64,000 nucleotides of DNA from Acidobacteriaceae bacterium. Its GTDB lineage: Bacteria > Acidobacteriota > Terriglobia > Terriglobales > Acidobacteriaceae. The DNA lies in the NCBI GenBank assembly GCA_003131315.1, contig PKUV01000059.1, positions 49,934 through 113,933 on the forward strand, written 5' to 3'. The position numbers were made by a program, and so were the translations under genes. Under the pieces are notes generated by a model. It did no database searches. It was not told where the DNA came from and was given only the letters and a program-made list of their open reading frames with translations. Of the stretch, positions 16,205 to 24,873 are shown one piece after another; the stretch's first letter is position 1, and each line of letters starts with the position of its first letter.

Positions 16205-16225
16205 ATTCACTTGTACCACGGACTG

Positions 16226-17644
16226 CTAGTCTCCGGCCCGCTGCGCCGTTGCTGTCGACGCTGATGTAGCCGACGACGGCGGCGCGGGCACGGGCTCGAT
16301 CCTAACGGTCGCCACGCGATGGCCGTCCATTTTTTCGACGACAAAACGCCGCCCCTCATAATCGAACGCCTCGCCGCCCGTGGGCATCTTCTGCAAGCGT
16401 GAAAGCAGGAAGCCGGCGAGAGTTTCGAAGCCTTCGTCCTGTGGAAGTTTCAGCTCGTATTGAGTTTCGAGGTCGCGAATGTTGACCGCTCCGTCGAGCA
16501 CGAGCGGCGCATTCGCGTCGGTAACCGCCGGCTGCGTGGAAGCGACGTCGAATTCGTCTTCCAGTTCGCCGACCAGTTGCTCCAGCACGTCTTCCACGCT
16601 AATCACTCCCGCCGTGGAGCCGAATTCGTCGACCACTACAGCCAGGTGCCGCCTGCGCTGCTGGAATTCACCGAGCAGGTCGAGCAATGACTTGGTCTCG
16701 GGCACCACCAGCACATCGTGCATGACCTGGCCGATCTTCATCTGGGAAATGCGCATGGCAGCGGGAGGAGCAGCGGAAGGAGAAGGAGCAACGATGAGGC
16801 CGAGGCGCAGCCTTGTCCAACGCATCAAGTCCTTGACGTAAAGCACGCCAACAATATGTTCGGGACCGCGCTGCGGATCGTACACCGGGACGCGCGAATG
16901 CTGTTCTTCGACCACTCGCGACAGCGCTTCGTCCAGGTTCAGGTCGGAGGGCAAAGAAAAAATTCTGGTCCGCGGCACCATCACTTGACGCGCGGTAATG
17001 TTGTCCAGTTCGAGCGCATTCAGCAGCATTTCTTCCTGGGCGGGAGAGAGCTGTCCGGAGTGGTGGGCGTTGGTTACGATCAGCTTGAGTTCATCGGGGG
17101 AGTGGACGGAGCCGTGCCGGATCTCGCGTGTCCCGAAGGCGCGCAGGACAAAACCAGCCGCGCGGCTCATGCCAATCGTCAGGGGCGCGGTGATGGTCAG
17201 GAAAACGTCCATGGGCGCCGCAACCGCCAGTGCGACGCGCTCGGCCCGTTGCAACGCGAGCGACTTCGGAACCAGTTCACCCAGGATCACGTGCAGGCAG
17301 GTGATCATCACAAATGCCACCGTCACGGCGGTGGCATGAGCGTAGATCGCCGCATACGGCACGCTTCCGATCCAGCCCTCGAACAGTCGCGCCAGCACCG
17401 GCTCGCCCAGCCAACCCAGGGTCAGGCTGGTCACGGTGATTCCCAGTTGCACGCCGTTGACGACGCGGCTGAGTTGCTGGTGAAGTTTGAGGACGGTGCG
17501 GGCGCCCACCCGGTGGGCCGCGATCAACTGCTGGATGCGCGTCTCGCGCACGCTGACGAGCGCAAACTCCGCTGCGGCGAAGAAGGCATTGGCCGCCACC
17601 AGGAGCAGGATGACGAACACCCGCAGCAGCACGTATGCAAGCAT
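16226..17644 (-). CDS. CNNM/CorC-family membrane protein (hemolysin family)
   Basis: A 472-residue protein with an N-terminal DUF21 membrane domain (about 1-190, motif NAFFAAAEFALVSVRETRI), a CBS pair (about 205-335, MVPRTRIFSLPSDLNLDEAL and LAVVVDEFGSTAGVISVED) and a C-terminal CorC/HlyC domain (DEGFETLAGFLLSRLQ to near 450). CNNM/CorC proteins export or regulate magnesium and related divalent cations; the hemolysin label is historical. A short Ala/Ser/Pro-rich tail follows. It is transcribed alone. Confidence 0.92.
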   Translation of the reverse strand: MLAYVLLRVFVILLLVAANAFFAAAEFALVSVRETRIQQLIAAHRVGARTVLKLHQQLSRVVNGVQLGITVTSLTLGWLGEPVLARLFEGWIGSVPYAAIYAHATAVTVAFVMITCLHVILGELVPKSLALQRAERVALAVAAPMDVFLTITAPLTIGMSRAAGFVLRAFGTREIRHGSVHSPDELKLIVTNAHHSGQLSPAQEEMLLNALELDNITARQVMVPRTRIFSLPSDLNLDEALSRVVEEQHSRVPVYDPQRGPEHIVGVLYVKDLMRWTRLRLGLIVAPSPSAAPPAAMRISQMKIGQVMHDVLVVPETKSLLDLLGEFQQRRRHLAVVVDEFGSTAGVISVEDVLEQLVGELEDEFDVASTQPAVTDANAPLVLDGAVNIRDLETQYELKLPQDEGFETLAGFLLSRLQKMPTGGEAFDYEGRRFVVEKMDGHRVATVRIEPVPAPPSSATSASTATAQRAGD

Positions 17645-17824
17645 GGAACTCTAATTCTAACATTCCAAAGGGATAATCGTTCGGAGGATGAGAATTTCTG
17701 GAGCGCGGATCGCGGGCTTTTGGAACTCGCTGGCGGTACAATCAAAATGAACCCTTGATTGCCAGCGCAAACTGATCGCTTTCTTTTTCGCTGTCGGACG
17801 GTCTAAGTATGTACAAGATGGCTG

Positions 17825-17940
17825 AGCCGGCTGCGAAAGAAGTCGAATATCGACGCCCAGCCCCTAAAGGGGCATCTGATTTTGAAGAACTTGCGGTATC
17901 GCTAAAGCGATGCCCTGATACGAAACCTGAGAATTTTTGA
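17825..17940 (+). repeat. MITE-like palindromic element, copy 4
   Basis: The left end is GCCGGCTGCGAAAGAAGTCG, followed by CCCCTAAAGGGG, CATCTGATTTTGAAG, the TATCGCTAAAGCGATG hairpin and CCTGATACGAA. The right end is decayed to GAGAATTTTTGAGG. It is in the 372-base gap (17645-18016) before the HlyD gene; nothing else recognisable is there. Confidence 0.7.
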
Positions 17941-18016
17941 GGAACTATTCCGATGTTTCTCCCGTAACAACAGGTGAATGCCGGTTCTAAGATTTGAAAT
18001 CAAGCAGGAGGCGGTC

Positions 18017-19231
18017 GTGGAAGGTAACGGTAATGGCAAGAAAAAGCGGCGTAAGCGAATCATCTATGGCTCGATAGCGGCCGTTCTGGTTCTGGTAGTC
18101 GCCGGCGTGCTGATCGCAGCCACCAGCGGCGGCACCAAGATCGACCCCTCGAAGCTCGCCAAGGTCGAGAAGGGAGACCTGGCGAAAAGCGTGGTGGCCA
18201 CCGGCAAGATCGAGCCCATCACCAAGGTTGAGATCAAGTCCAAGGCCAGCGGCATCGTGAAAAAGCTCTATGTCGATTACGGCGACAAAGTTAAGAAGGG
18301 CCAAGTGCTCGCCGAACTCGACAAGGAAGAGATTCAGGCCCGTGTCGCCCAAGCCCGCGCGCAGTTGGAGGCGTCGAGCGCCAGCTTGAACGGCACGCGC
18401 GCCGACCTGGAGCGCGCCAAGGTCGACGCCGAGGGCCCCGACGTGCCGCTGCTGAAACGCGCGTACGTCCGTGCCCAGGGTATGGCGAAGGAGGGCGTAG
18501 TTTCCGCTTCCGCGCTCGACGACGCGCAAAAGAATTATGAGATGGCGCTGAACAAGCAAAATGTGTCCAAGGCGCAGTTGCAGGTTTTGCAGGCCAAGAT
18601 TGGTCAAGCCCAGGGGCAGGTGGCGCAGGACCGCGCTAACCTGAAACAGCTGGAAGAACAGTTGGGTTACACCACGGTTGAGTCACCGATTGACGGGATC
18701 GTTCTTTCGCGCGACGTGGAAATTGGCGATGCGGTCAGCTCCATCCTGGTGCTGGGTTCCTCGGCCACGCTGGTCATGACACTCGGCGACACCAGCGAGG
18801 TTTACGTCAAAGGCAAAGTGGACGAGAGCGATATCGGCAAGGTTTATTTGGGACAACCCGCCCGGATCAAAGTCGAGTCGTTCAAGGACAAGACCTTCAC
18901 CGGCAAAGTGACGAAGATCTCTCCCATGGGCGTGGAAAAAGACAATGTCACTACTTTCGAGGTGCGCGTCTCGATCAACAACCCCGAGGGTATCCTGAAA
19001 GCGATGATGACGGCCAATGCCGAGATCATTCTCGAAGAGCACAAGAATGTGCTGCAGATCCCGGAAGGCTCGATCATTTACGACAAGGATAAGAAGGCAT
19101 CGGTCGAAGTGCCGGACCCGAAAGCCAAGGAAGGCAAGAAGAAACTCGCCGTCAACATTGGCATCTCGAATGGCGCCAAGACCGAGTTGCTGCAAGGGCT
19201 GAAGGAAGGCGACCAGGTAGTGCTGCAGTGA
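18017..19231 (+). CDS. HlyD/RND-type periplasmic adaptor protein (MacA-like)
   Basis: A 404-residue membrane-fusion protein linking an inner-membrane pump to an outer-membrane channel. After a Lys/Arg-rich N-terminus comes one anchor helix (about 16-36), then a barrel-sandwich half (GKIEPITKVEIKSKASG), a long coiled-coil hairpin (about 105-215, VAQARAQLEASSASL), the second lipoyl half (TTVESPIDGIVLSR) and the beta barrel. I chose the GTG at 18017 because a perfect AGGAGG (18006-18011) precedes it by 5 bases; an ATG at 17978 is in frame but has none. No ABC or RND pump follows; the next gene is a DUF4097 protein. Confidence 0.88.
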   Translation: MEGNGNGKKKRRKRIIYGSIAAVLVLVVAGVLIAATSGGTKIDPSKLAKVEKGDLAKSVVATGKIEPITKVEIKSKASGIVKKLYVDYGDKVKKGQVLAELDKEEIQARVAQARAQLEASSASLNGTRADLERAKVDAEGPDVPLLKRAYVRAQGMAKEGVVSASALDDAQKNYEMALNKQNVSKAQLQVLQAKIGQAQGQVAQDRANLKQLEEQLGYTTVESPIDGIVLSRDVEIGDAVSSILVLGSSATLVMTLGDTSEVYVKGKVDESDIGKVYLGQPARIKVESFKDKTFTGKVTKISPMGVEKDNVTTFEVRVSINNPEGILKAMMTANAEIILEEHKNVLQIPEGSIIYDKDKKASVEVPDPKAKEGKKKLAVNIGISNGAKTELLQGLKEGDQVVLQ

Positions 19232-19234
19232 GAA

Positions 19235-19272
19235 AGCGGCTTTTAGCTTTTAGCTTTTGGCTCTTAGCTTGG
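19235..19272. repeat. Quasi-tandem TTTTAGCTCTTAGC-type repeat, copy A
   Basis: Units of the form TTTTAGC, TTTTGGC and CTTAGC follow each other. The same octamer-like run occurs at 24019, 32829, 36287 and 41442, always just downstream of or between genes. Confidence 0.65.
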
Positions 19273-19323
19273 GAAAAATGCGCTGACCTGACACGCTAGG
19301 CTTACTTATGGAGTTAGACCGCT

Positions 19324-20253
19324 ATGACAAACACTTTATTGATTCGACATCGAGCCGTTAGAACGCTGATTTTTATTTTGGCCAGCTCGCTGGCCGGCTT
19401 CGCCTCGGTTATCGGAACCTTTGACCGCTCGTTCCAGGTCAATGGCTCCGTCGACCTTGAAGTGCTGACTCGCTCCGGCGACATCACCGTCCGTAACGGC
19501 GCTGCGGGCTCGGTCTCCATTCATGCCAAGATCCACTCGGGCAATTCCTGGTTCGGCGGCGACCACAAGGCGGAGGTGCAGGAGTTGCAGAAAAGTCCTC
19601 CAATTCGCCAGAACGGCAACAGCATCCGCATCGACTACGTGAACATCAACAACATTTCGATCGACTACGAAATCACCGTCCCAGAGAACACCGCGATTCG
19701 CGCGCATACCGGCAGCGGCGATCAGAAGGTCGAAGGACTCAAGGGCAACGTCGATCTTGAGAGTGGATCGGGCGACATGCAACTGGCGCGCCTCACCGGC
19801 GAAATGCGTTTCCAGACGGGCTCGGGAAACGTCCGTGGGCGCGAACTTTCCGGTCCCGCGCGGATCAAAGCGGGCAGCGGTGACATCGAAATCGAGGAAA
19901 CGGGAGCGGGTGACGTGGACATCCGCACCGGATCCGGCAACATCACCGTAAACGGAATCAACGGTGGATTTCATGCCGAGGCGGGCAGCGGCGACATTCA
20001 CGGCAAAGGCTTGCCTAAGAACATGTGGAGCGTCCGTACCGGCTCGGGAAACGTGAACCTGAGTGTGCCCTCCGACGCCGCCTTCGACGTCGACATCTCA
20101 TCGAATTCTGGAACCGTCACGCTGGGCCATCCCGTGACAACCACCGTCCAGGGCCGCATCCAGGAGTCGAGGAAGAGTGTGGTGGGCAAAGTGCGCGGCG
20201 GCGGTCCCACGGTTTCGGTTCACACCGGTTCGGGCGACGTGCAGGTAGACTAA
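19324..20253 (+). CDS. DUF4097-family beta-repeat protein
   Basis: A 309-residue exported protein: signal peptide to about residue 28, then repeated beta-strand blocks with the family hallmark of alternating GSGD/GSGN turns (HTGSGDQKVEG, ESGSGDMQLAR, QTGSGNVRGRE, KAGSGDIEIEE and so on, at roughly 20-residue spacing from about 120 to the end). DUF4097 proteins are predicted right-handed beta-solenoids on the cell surface or in the periplasm; the biochemical role is unknown. It follows the HlyD adaptor on the same strand with a 92-base gap. Confidence 0.85.
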   Translation: MTNTLLIRHRAVRTLIFILASSLAGFASVIGTFDRSFQVNGSVDLEVLTRSGDITVRNGAAGSVSIHAKIHSGNSWFGGDHKAEVQELQKSPPIRQNGNSIRIDYVNINNISIDYEITVPENTAIRAHTGSGDQKVEGLKGNVDLESGSGDMQLARLTGEMRFQTGSGNVRGRELSGPARIKAGSGDIEIEETGAGDVDIRTGSGNITVNGINGGFHAEAGSGDIHGKGLPKNMWSVRTGSGNVNLSVPSDAAFDVDISSNSGTVTLGHPVTTTVQGRIQESRKSVVGKVRGGGPTVSVHTGSGDVQVD

Positions 20254-20328
20254 CGGCCAGGTGAACACAACGTCGCGCTGAATCGCGTACTCTTACCGCT
20301 GGAATTACGGTAGCGTCCTAAGTTCATC

Positions 20329-20409
20329 AACCACCAAGGACACGAAGGAGCACGAAGGAAACCCTTCAAGGGATTCGTACCTTTGTGTGACTTCGTGTCC
20401 TTCGTGGTT
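20329..20409. repeat. Inverted repeat with AACCACCAAGGACACGAAG arms
   Basis: Left arm 20329-20347 and right arm 20391-20409 are complementary over 19 bases with one mismatch. The left side contains a tandem CACGAAGG unit. It is between the DUF4097 gene and the DUF62 gene and could fold as a terminator-like hairpin. Confidence 0.65.
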
Positions 20410-20511
20410 AAACGGCATTGCGGAATTACGCGCGCACCTTGACGTGCCATCCTGCGACGTCCGATACTTCGTTGGGGCCCCTGTAAACTTGCAGGTTCAA
20501 CGAGGTAACGA

Positions 20512-21324
20512 TTGGCACGCACCGCGATCATCACTCTCACAACCGATTTCGGACTCAACGATCATTTCATCGGCGCCATGAAGGGGGTCATGCTGGAGAT
20601 TGCCCCCGAGGCGCAGATCATCGACATCAGCCATGCGGTGCAGCCGTTCGACATTCTGGACGGCGCGCTGACCATTTCGCAGGCTTACTCCTACTACCCT
20701 TCCGGCACCGTGCACATGGTGATCGTCGATCCTGGGGTGGGGACGGCGCGGCGGCCCGTGATTATGACCGGCGAGCGGCACCTGTTTGTGGCTCCCGACA
20801 ACGGCGTACTTTCTCTGATCTACGACCGCGAAGAGCGTATCTCCGTCCGCCACGTCACCGCCGAGCATTATTTTCTGCAGCCCCGCAGCAACACTTTCCA
20901 CGCGCGCGATATCTTCTCCCCAGTCGCGGCGTATCTGGCTAAGGGAGTCGATGCCGATCGTTTCGGCGAAGAGATCACCGATTATGTCCGCTTTGGCGCG
21001 CCACGGCCCAAGCCGGTGGATGAGCGGACCTTACGAGGAGTGGTGCTGAAAGTCGATCGTTTTGGCAATCTCATCACCAACATCACTCCGCAGGATGCGC
21101 CCCAACTTTTCGGAGCCACGCCGCCCGCCTTCAAGATCGCGATTGGAAACAAGGCACAGGCAACTCGCATGTGCACAAGCTATGCGGAAGGCGCTCCCGG
21201 CGAAGTCTTCGGAATCGTCGGCAGCATGGGTTTTCTGGAAGTCGCAGCTAACCGCGGTTCAGCCTATCAACTGCTGGGCGCGGGCAAAGGCAGCGAAGTC
21301 AATGTTGTGATGGAAGGCCGCTGA
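20512..21324 (+). CDS. SAM-dependent hydroxide adenosyltransferase (DUF62)
   Basis: A 270-residue member of the fluorinase/chlorinase-like DUF62 family, which in ordinary bacteria uses water to split S-adenosylmethionine into adenosine and methionine. Hallmarks: TLTTDFGLNDHFIGAMKG at the N-terminus (Asp12 region), IVDPGVGTARRP, APDNGVL, the family block NTFHARDIFSPVAAYLA, and KVDRFGNLITNI in the C-terminal domain. The start is a TTG at 20512 supported by GAGG 6 bases upstream; the translated N-terminus (ARTAIITLTTDFG) begins right at the conserved domain. Confidence 0.9.
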   Translation: MARTAIITLTTDFGLNDHFIGAMKGVMLEIAPEAQIIDISHAVQPFDILDGALTISQAYSYYPSGTVHMVIVDPGVGTARRPVIMTGERHLFVAPDNGVLSLIYDREERISVRHVTAEHYFLQPRSNTFHARDIFSPVAAYLAKGVDADRFGEEITDYVRFGAPRPKPVDERTLRGVVLKVDRFGNLITNITPQDAPQLFGATPPAFKIAIGNKAQATRMCTSYAEGAPGEVFGIVGSMGFLEVAANRGSAYQLLGAGKGSEVNVVMEGR

Positions 21325-21361
21325 GACGCACAGCGATCGGGCCCGAAACCATCTCGAATAG

Positions 21362-23014
21362 TTAGGGAACCATCCACTGTAGCCAGTAAGCTTGGGCATA
21401 AGCTACAAGACTCAGCATTGCCGCAAGCAGGATGCTGTGCCAGAAAGTCCCACGCAAGATTCTGCCTTCCTGGCCGATCAGGCCGACTGTCGTGACCCCG
21501 ACCGCTATGTTTTGAGGTGAAATCATTTTCCCCGTGACCGCTCCCGAAGAATTGGTAGCAGCCATCAGCACGGAGCTGAGATGGAGTTGGTGAGCCGCGG
21601 CCACCTGCAGATTGCCGAATAGCAGGTTGCTGGCGGTATCACTGCCGCTGAGGAAACATGCCACCCAGCCCAAGTAGCTGCTCAGCAAAGGAAAGGCTGG
21701 GCCCGTCCGGGCCACTGCCGCCCCCAGCGTGTAGGCCATTCCGGAATAGTTGTAGAGGTAAGCCAGACCGACAATCACCATGACGGTCAGACCGGGAAGT
21801 CGCAACTGGCGGAGCGTCTTCGATCCAGCCCTCCAGAAGACCTGGCCACGAACTCCAAAGCAGAGCGCGGTGAGCGCCGTCGCCGTGAGGACGGCGGTCC
21901 CCGGCCCAAGAGGCTGAAAAGAATAAAGAGCCGCGTAGGGTTTTTGGTAAAGAGTGATAAGAACGCCATTGTGCAGGTGGGGAATTGGGATTGCGATCTG
22001 CCACTTCTGCAGAAGCTTAAGGTAAGACCACAGAATCATCACGACGGAGAGCATGGCCCACGGCAGCCAAGCTTCAAAGGCCTGTCTTAAAGAGAGTGCA
22101 GGCGTAGGATCTGCAACCGCAAGCGGGACGCGAGACTCATCGCGCAACCGTCGATGGTCCGCACGACCCAGGTCTGCACCACCGGGAGTCCAGACGCGAA
22201 GAAAGGTTACCAAGGCCGCGATCGAAACCAATGCGGCGACAATGTCTGTGGCGTAGGGCCCCCAAAAGTTCGACGCCAGAAACTGAGCCAGGGCGAAGGT
22301 GGTGCCAGCAACGAGCGCTGCCGGCCAGGTTCGTCTCAAGCCTTGGCCGCGCGCGACCACCCACACAAGGTAAGCCGGAAGGATGAACGAGAGAAACGGA
22401 ACTTGTCTGCCTACCATGGCAGAGAGCTGTGAGAGGTCAAGCCCCGTTACTCCGGCCAGCGCAACGATAGGAGTGCCCAACGCACCGAACGCTACGGGAG
22501 CCGTGTTCGCAAGCAGCGAGACGATGACCGCTTGGCGTGGTTCAAAACCGAGGCCAACGAGTAAATAACCGGTCACGGCGACCGGCGCTCCGAAGCCCGC
22601 AGTGCCCTCCAGTAGCGCTCCGAAGCAGAAAGCCACCAGAATTGCCTGGATGCAAGCGTCTCCGGAAGCGTGCACTTCCATCCAGCGGCGAAGCAGTTCA
22701 AATTTGCCCGTTTCTAGCGTGAGGTTGTAGAGCCAGAGGGCGCTAAAGACAATCCAAAGAATCGGCCAGAGCGCGTAAATGAATCCATAGACAGCGCTCC
22801 ACACAGCAAGTGCCAGCGGCATGTGCCAGACTAGGACTGCCAGCAATCCAGCCGTGCCCAAGCCACATGCCGAGGCCAACAGACCGCTCTTACGCAGGCC
22901 TCCCATCAAAACGAGCACGAGGATCAGGGGAAGCGCTGCCACGAGCGCGGAAAGCGCCACGGAGTGGAGCGGGTCAAGCGGCTGCGGCCAGATCAGAACA
23001 AGCGCAAAGCTCAT
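21362..23014 (-). CDS. lldP: L-lactate permease (LctP family)
   Basis: A 550-residue, about 13-helix proton-coupled importer for lactate or glycolate. Family blocks are present: WPILWIVFSALWLYNLTLET, the highly conserved EGTAGFGAPVAVTGYLLVGLGF, VALAGVTGLDLSQLSAMVGRQ and the C-terminal SPQNIAVGVTTVGLIGQEG. Length is normal. No lactate dehydrogenase or regulator is next to it, so it looks like a solitary uptake gene. Confidence 0.93.
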   Translation of the reverse strand: MSFALVLIWPQPLDPLHSVALSALVAALPLILVLVLMGGLRKSGLLASACGLGTAGLLAVLVWHMPLALAVWSAVYGFIYALWPILWIVFSALWLYNLTLETGKFELLRRWMEVHASGDACIQAILVAFCFGALLEGTAGFGAPVAVTGYLLVGLGFEPRQAVIVSLLANTAPVAFGALGTPIVALAGVTGLDLSQLSAMVGRQVPFLSFILPAYLVWVVARGQGLRRTWPAALVAGTTFALAQFLASNFWGPYATDIVAALVSIAALVTFLRVWTPGGADLGRADHRRLRDESRVPLAVADPTPALSLRQAFEAWLPWAMLSVVMILWSYLKLLQKWQIAIPIPHLHNGVLITLYQKPYAALYSFQPLGPGTAVLTATALTALCFGVRGQVFWRAGSKTLRQLRLPGLTVMVIVGLAYLYNYSGMAYTLGAAVARTGPAFPLLSSYLGWVACFLSGSDTASNLLFGNLQVAAAHQLHLSSVLMAATNSSGAVTGKMISPQNIAVGVTTVGLIGQEGRILRGTFWHSILLAAMLSLVAYAQAYWLQWMVP

Positions 23015-23065
23015 GGGACAATCCCCGCACTAAACACTATGTCCAAGACTGTTCTTGGGATATTT

Positions 23066-23299
23066 CTAGAGGTTCTTCGCCCCCGGATGGACGTAGCGGT
23101 CCATCTCCGCTGTCCACTTCAGGAACCGCCACAGGCTGGTTCGCTCGGTCCACAAGAATTCCCAGAATTCCAGGAATCCAATCTGGGTCATTTTGACGCC
23201 GGTGAAGGTCTCGATCCGCCATAGAAGATAGGGACTGCGCCAGGGCGCAATCCGGTGGCCACGGGTGGAGTTCCAAAGAAAGCGCAGCATCGGCCGCAT
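23066..23299 (-). CDS. Small conserved hypothetical protein
   Basis: A 77-residue basic, Trp-rich protein starting MRPMLRFLWNSTRGHR. It contains the striking run WRSPYLLWRIET, then GFLEFWEFLWTER and LWRFLKW. The frame extends upstream through a repeat, but codon use and composition change at the ATG ending at 23299, so I start there. The pattern of aromatic and Arg residues looks like a real, conserved family, probably an uncharacterised acidobacterial protein. No function can be assigned. Confidence 0.6.
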   Translation of the reverse strand: MRPMLRFLWNSTRGHRIAPWRSPYLLWRIETFTGVKMTQIGFLEFWEFLWTERTSLWRFLKWTAEMDRYVHPGAKNL

Positions 23300-23397
23300 C
23301 GGGTTCAGTATAGCGCCGGGAGATGGCGCACAGCTCCGCAGCCCCTTATCTTCTGGAGTACGGCGCCTCGCAGGCCTGAAGGGGTATCTGATTTCTC

Positions 23398-23425
23398 GTA
23401 GAGACGGGGCAAGCCCCGTCTCTAC
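23398..23425. repeat. Palindrome GTAGAGACGGGGC, copy 1
   Basis: Two 13-base arms, GTAGAGACGGGGC and GCCCCGTCTCTAC, around AA. Related copies are at 34520-34547, 53603-53653 and 56174-56197. It is just after the 3' end of the DUF2911 gene, which runs toward it. Confidence 0.75.
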
Positions 23426-23444
23426 AGACACACGAACCAACTTC

Positions 23445-24002
23445 TTACTTCGTAATCTCGACGCTGGCGCGGGTGTTTTCCCACTCCATGCGCAGCGTAC
23501 ATTTGCTGCCTGCCTGGTCGAAAGCGATCAAGAAATTCTCCACCGGCGCAGTTGTTTTGGAAACACTCATCGGCATGCGCACCAAATCTTCTTTCTCTCC
23601 GGGATACGGGATTCCCCATTCTCCCGTCTTCTTACTGATGATCAGCGTCCAAGCGTCCGCTTTCGGAATCGTAAAGATCGTATAGCTGCCGGCCGGCACG
23701 TCCTTGCCGCCCACCGTTACATTCGCGTCCGTAACAAACGTAGTCGCTTCATTCGCGCCGGTGCGCCAGACGTCTCCATAAGGAACGAGCCCTCCAAAGA
23801 TCTTGCGCGGCTGGTGAGTTTTGGGATCATTCGTGCGCGGGCTCGAATAATCCACCTTGATCGTTTTGCCATCTGAAAACTTGCACTCCGCACTGGCCGG
23901 CGGACTGGGTCTCTTGGATTTGTCCTGCGACATGCCCATCTGCGCCGAGGCGAGAGTTGCAACCGCGAAGAGTGCCACTGCGATTAAGACAAACTTCTTC
24001 AT
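23445..24002 (-). CDS. DUF2911-family exported protein
   Basis: A 185-residue protein with a signal peptide (MKKFVLIAVALFAVATLASA) and one DUF2911 domain: KVDYSSPRTNDPKT, the conserved FGGLVPYGDVWRTGANEATT, AGSYTIFTIP and a C-terminal beta-strand set. The family is common in Bacteroidota and Acidobacteriota and its function is unknown. It is transcribed alone toward the palindrome at 23398. Confidence 0.9.
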   Translation of the reverse strand: MKKFVLIAVALFAVATLASAQMGMSQDKSKRPSPPASAECKFSDGKTIKVDYSSPRTNDPKTHQPRKIFGGLVPYGDVWRTGANEATTFVTDANVTVGGKDVPAGSYTIFTIPKADAWTLIISKKTGEWGIPYPGEKEDLVRMPMSVSKTTAPVENFLIAFDQAGSKCTLRMEWENTRASVEITK

Positions 24003-24018
24003 GACTTGTTCCTCCTGA

Positions 24019-24163
24019 AATAGCTTTTAGCCATTAGCTTTTAGCTCTTAGTTTTTAGCCAAAACAATTCGTAGGTTGCGTCGGGTTTCCGAGCACGCCC
24101 CATTCGCCTGGGATGCGGGTTCGTTTAAGCTAACGGCTAAAGGCCAAGAGCTAAGGGCTGAAT
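24019..24163. repeat. TTTTAGCTCTTAGC-type repeats in inverted pair (copies B and C)
   Basis: Copy B (24019-24064) reads in TTTTAGC/CTTAGC units. Copy C (24127-24163) is the reverse complement in AAGCTAA/GAGCTAA units. Together they form a long imperfect stem between the divergent DUF2911 and 84-residue protein genes. Confidence 0.6.
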
Positions 24164-24209
24164 TGCCAACGCCAAGAATTATACCCACATCCCCCGTTAC
24201 AATCTGTCC

Positions 24210-24464
24210 ATGGCCGTCTTCAATGAAAAGCAGGAAGAACTCGAGCACTACGAAACCCGCATGGGCGTGCCTCGCGGACGCCTCGCCGTCACCATGGACT
24301 TGGTCACCGACGCCATGGCCCTCGTCGGGCAGCATGGCGTCTACTGCCAGAGCCAGCGCTGGCCGGGCAAGCCGGTCATGGATGTGCAGCTCATCATGAA
24401 AAACCTCACCGACGCCAAAGAGTTGATTCAAAGTGTGATGGAAGAACTCCGGCCCAAAGCCTGA
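24210..24464 (+). CDS. Small conserved hypothetical protein (84 aa)
   Basis: An 84-residue soluble, slightly acidic protein (MAVFNEKQEELEHYETRMG...) with predicted alpha/beta character and no cysteine cluster, signal peptide or membrane helix. The body QRWPGKPVMDVQLIMKNL looks well structured, and codon use matches neighbours, so I take it as real. It begins at an ATG at 24210 with no strong ribosome-binding site. No family is recognised. Confidence 0.6.
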   Translation: MAVFNEKQEELEHYETRMGVPRGRLAVTMDLVTDAMALVGQHGVYCQSQRWPGKPVMDVQLIMKNLTDAKELIQSVMEELRPKA

Positions 24465-24549
24465 TTTCAGCGGGCGACCATGTACGCCCCGTAGCACCGA
24501 CTCTCTCCAGCCGGGATCGTAACTGGCGGGAAAGACTTACAATCCAGAT

Positions 24550-24696
24550 ATGGAGCGCAAGATCTTCTGGATCTCCTTCACCGTGCTCGGGCTGTTCGCC
24601 GATTTCGTTCTGCCGCTCTGGTGGGCCCTGGGCGCGACTATTCCCATCGTGTACGTCTCGTGGTGGCTGGCTTACCGCAGCGGCTGGTTCGAGTGA
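24550..24696 (+). CDS. 48-residue membrane protein
   Basis: A very short frame, MERKIFWISFTVLGLF to YRSGWFE, almost entirely one or two hydrophobic helices rich in Trp (PLWWALGATIPIVYVSWWLAY). It starts at an ATG at 24550. It overlaps by 25 bases the 3' end of the HicB-like gene on the other strand. The regular hydrophobic/aromatic pattern and clean start-stop frame support a real small membrane protein; function unknown. Confidence 0.55.
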   Translation: MERKIFWISFTVLGLFADFVLPLWWALGATIPIVYVSWWLAYRSGWFE

Positions 24697-24851
24697 GCGG
24701 GGCAAAACTCCTCAAGGTACAACTCAGTGGCCTCCTTCAGATTATCGACCTCTTCTTCAACCGTCTCCCCTTGACTGACCGTGCCCACCTCCGGGCACTC
24801 GGCCACGTAGAGGTTGCCTTCCTTGTGCAAAACGGCGGTGAACGTACTCAC
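24672..24851 (-). CDS. HicB-like protein without an adjacent HicA
   Basis: A 59-residue protein, MSTFTAVLHKEGNLYVA then ECPEVGTVSQGETVEEEVDN and LKEATELYLEE. This is the compact N-terminal fold of HicB antitoxins (strand, YVAECPEV turn, ET(V/L)EEA helix). It lacks the C-terminal DNA-binding domain found in many HicB proteins. It starts with GTG at 24851 and lies 22 bases downstream of the acyl-CoA dehydrogenase gene, so may be co-transcribed with it. No HicA toxin is on either side, so it is probably an orphan or a domesticated regulator. Confidence 0.7.
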   Translation of the reverse strand: MSTFTAVLHKEGNLYVAECPEVGTVSQGETVEEEVDNLKEATELYLEEFCPAHSNQPLR

Positions 24852-24873
24852 TGGCAGTGGTTCGCCTCCAACA

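Noticed and set aside
16718..17758. 346-codon frame antisense to the CorC-family gene
   Set aside because: Gln/His/Arg-rich translation without domain; shadow.
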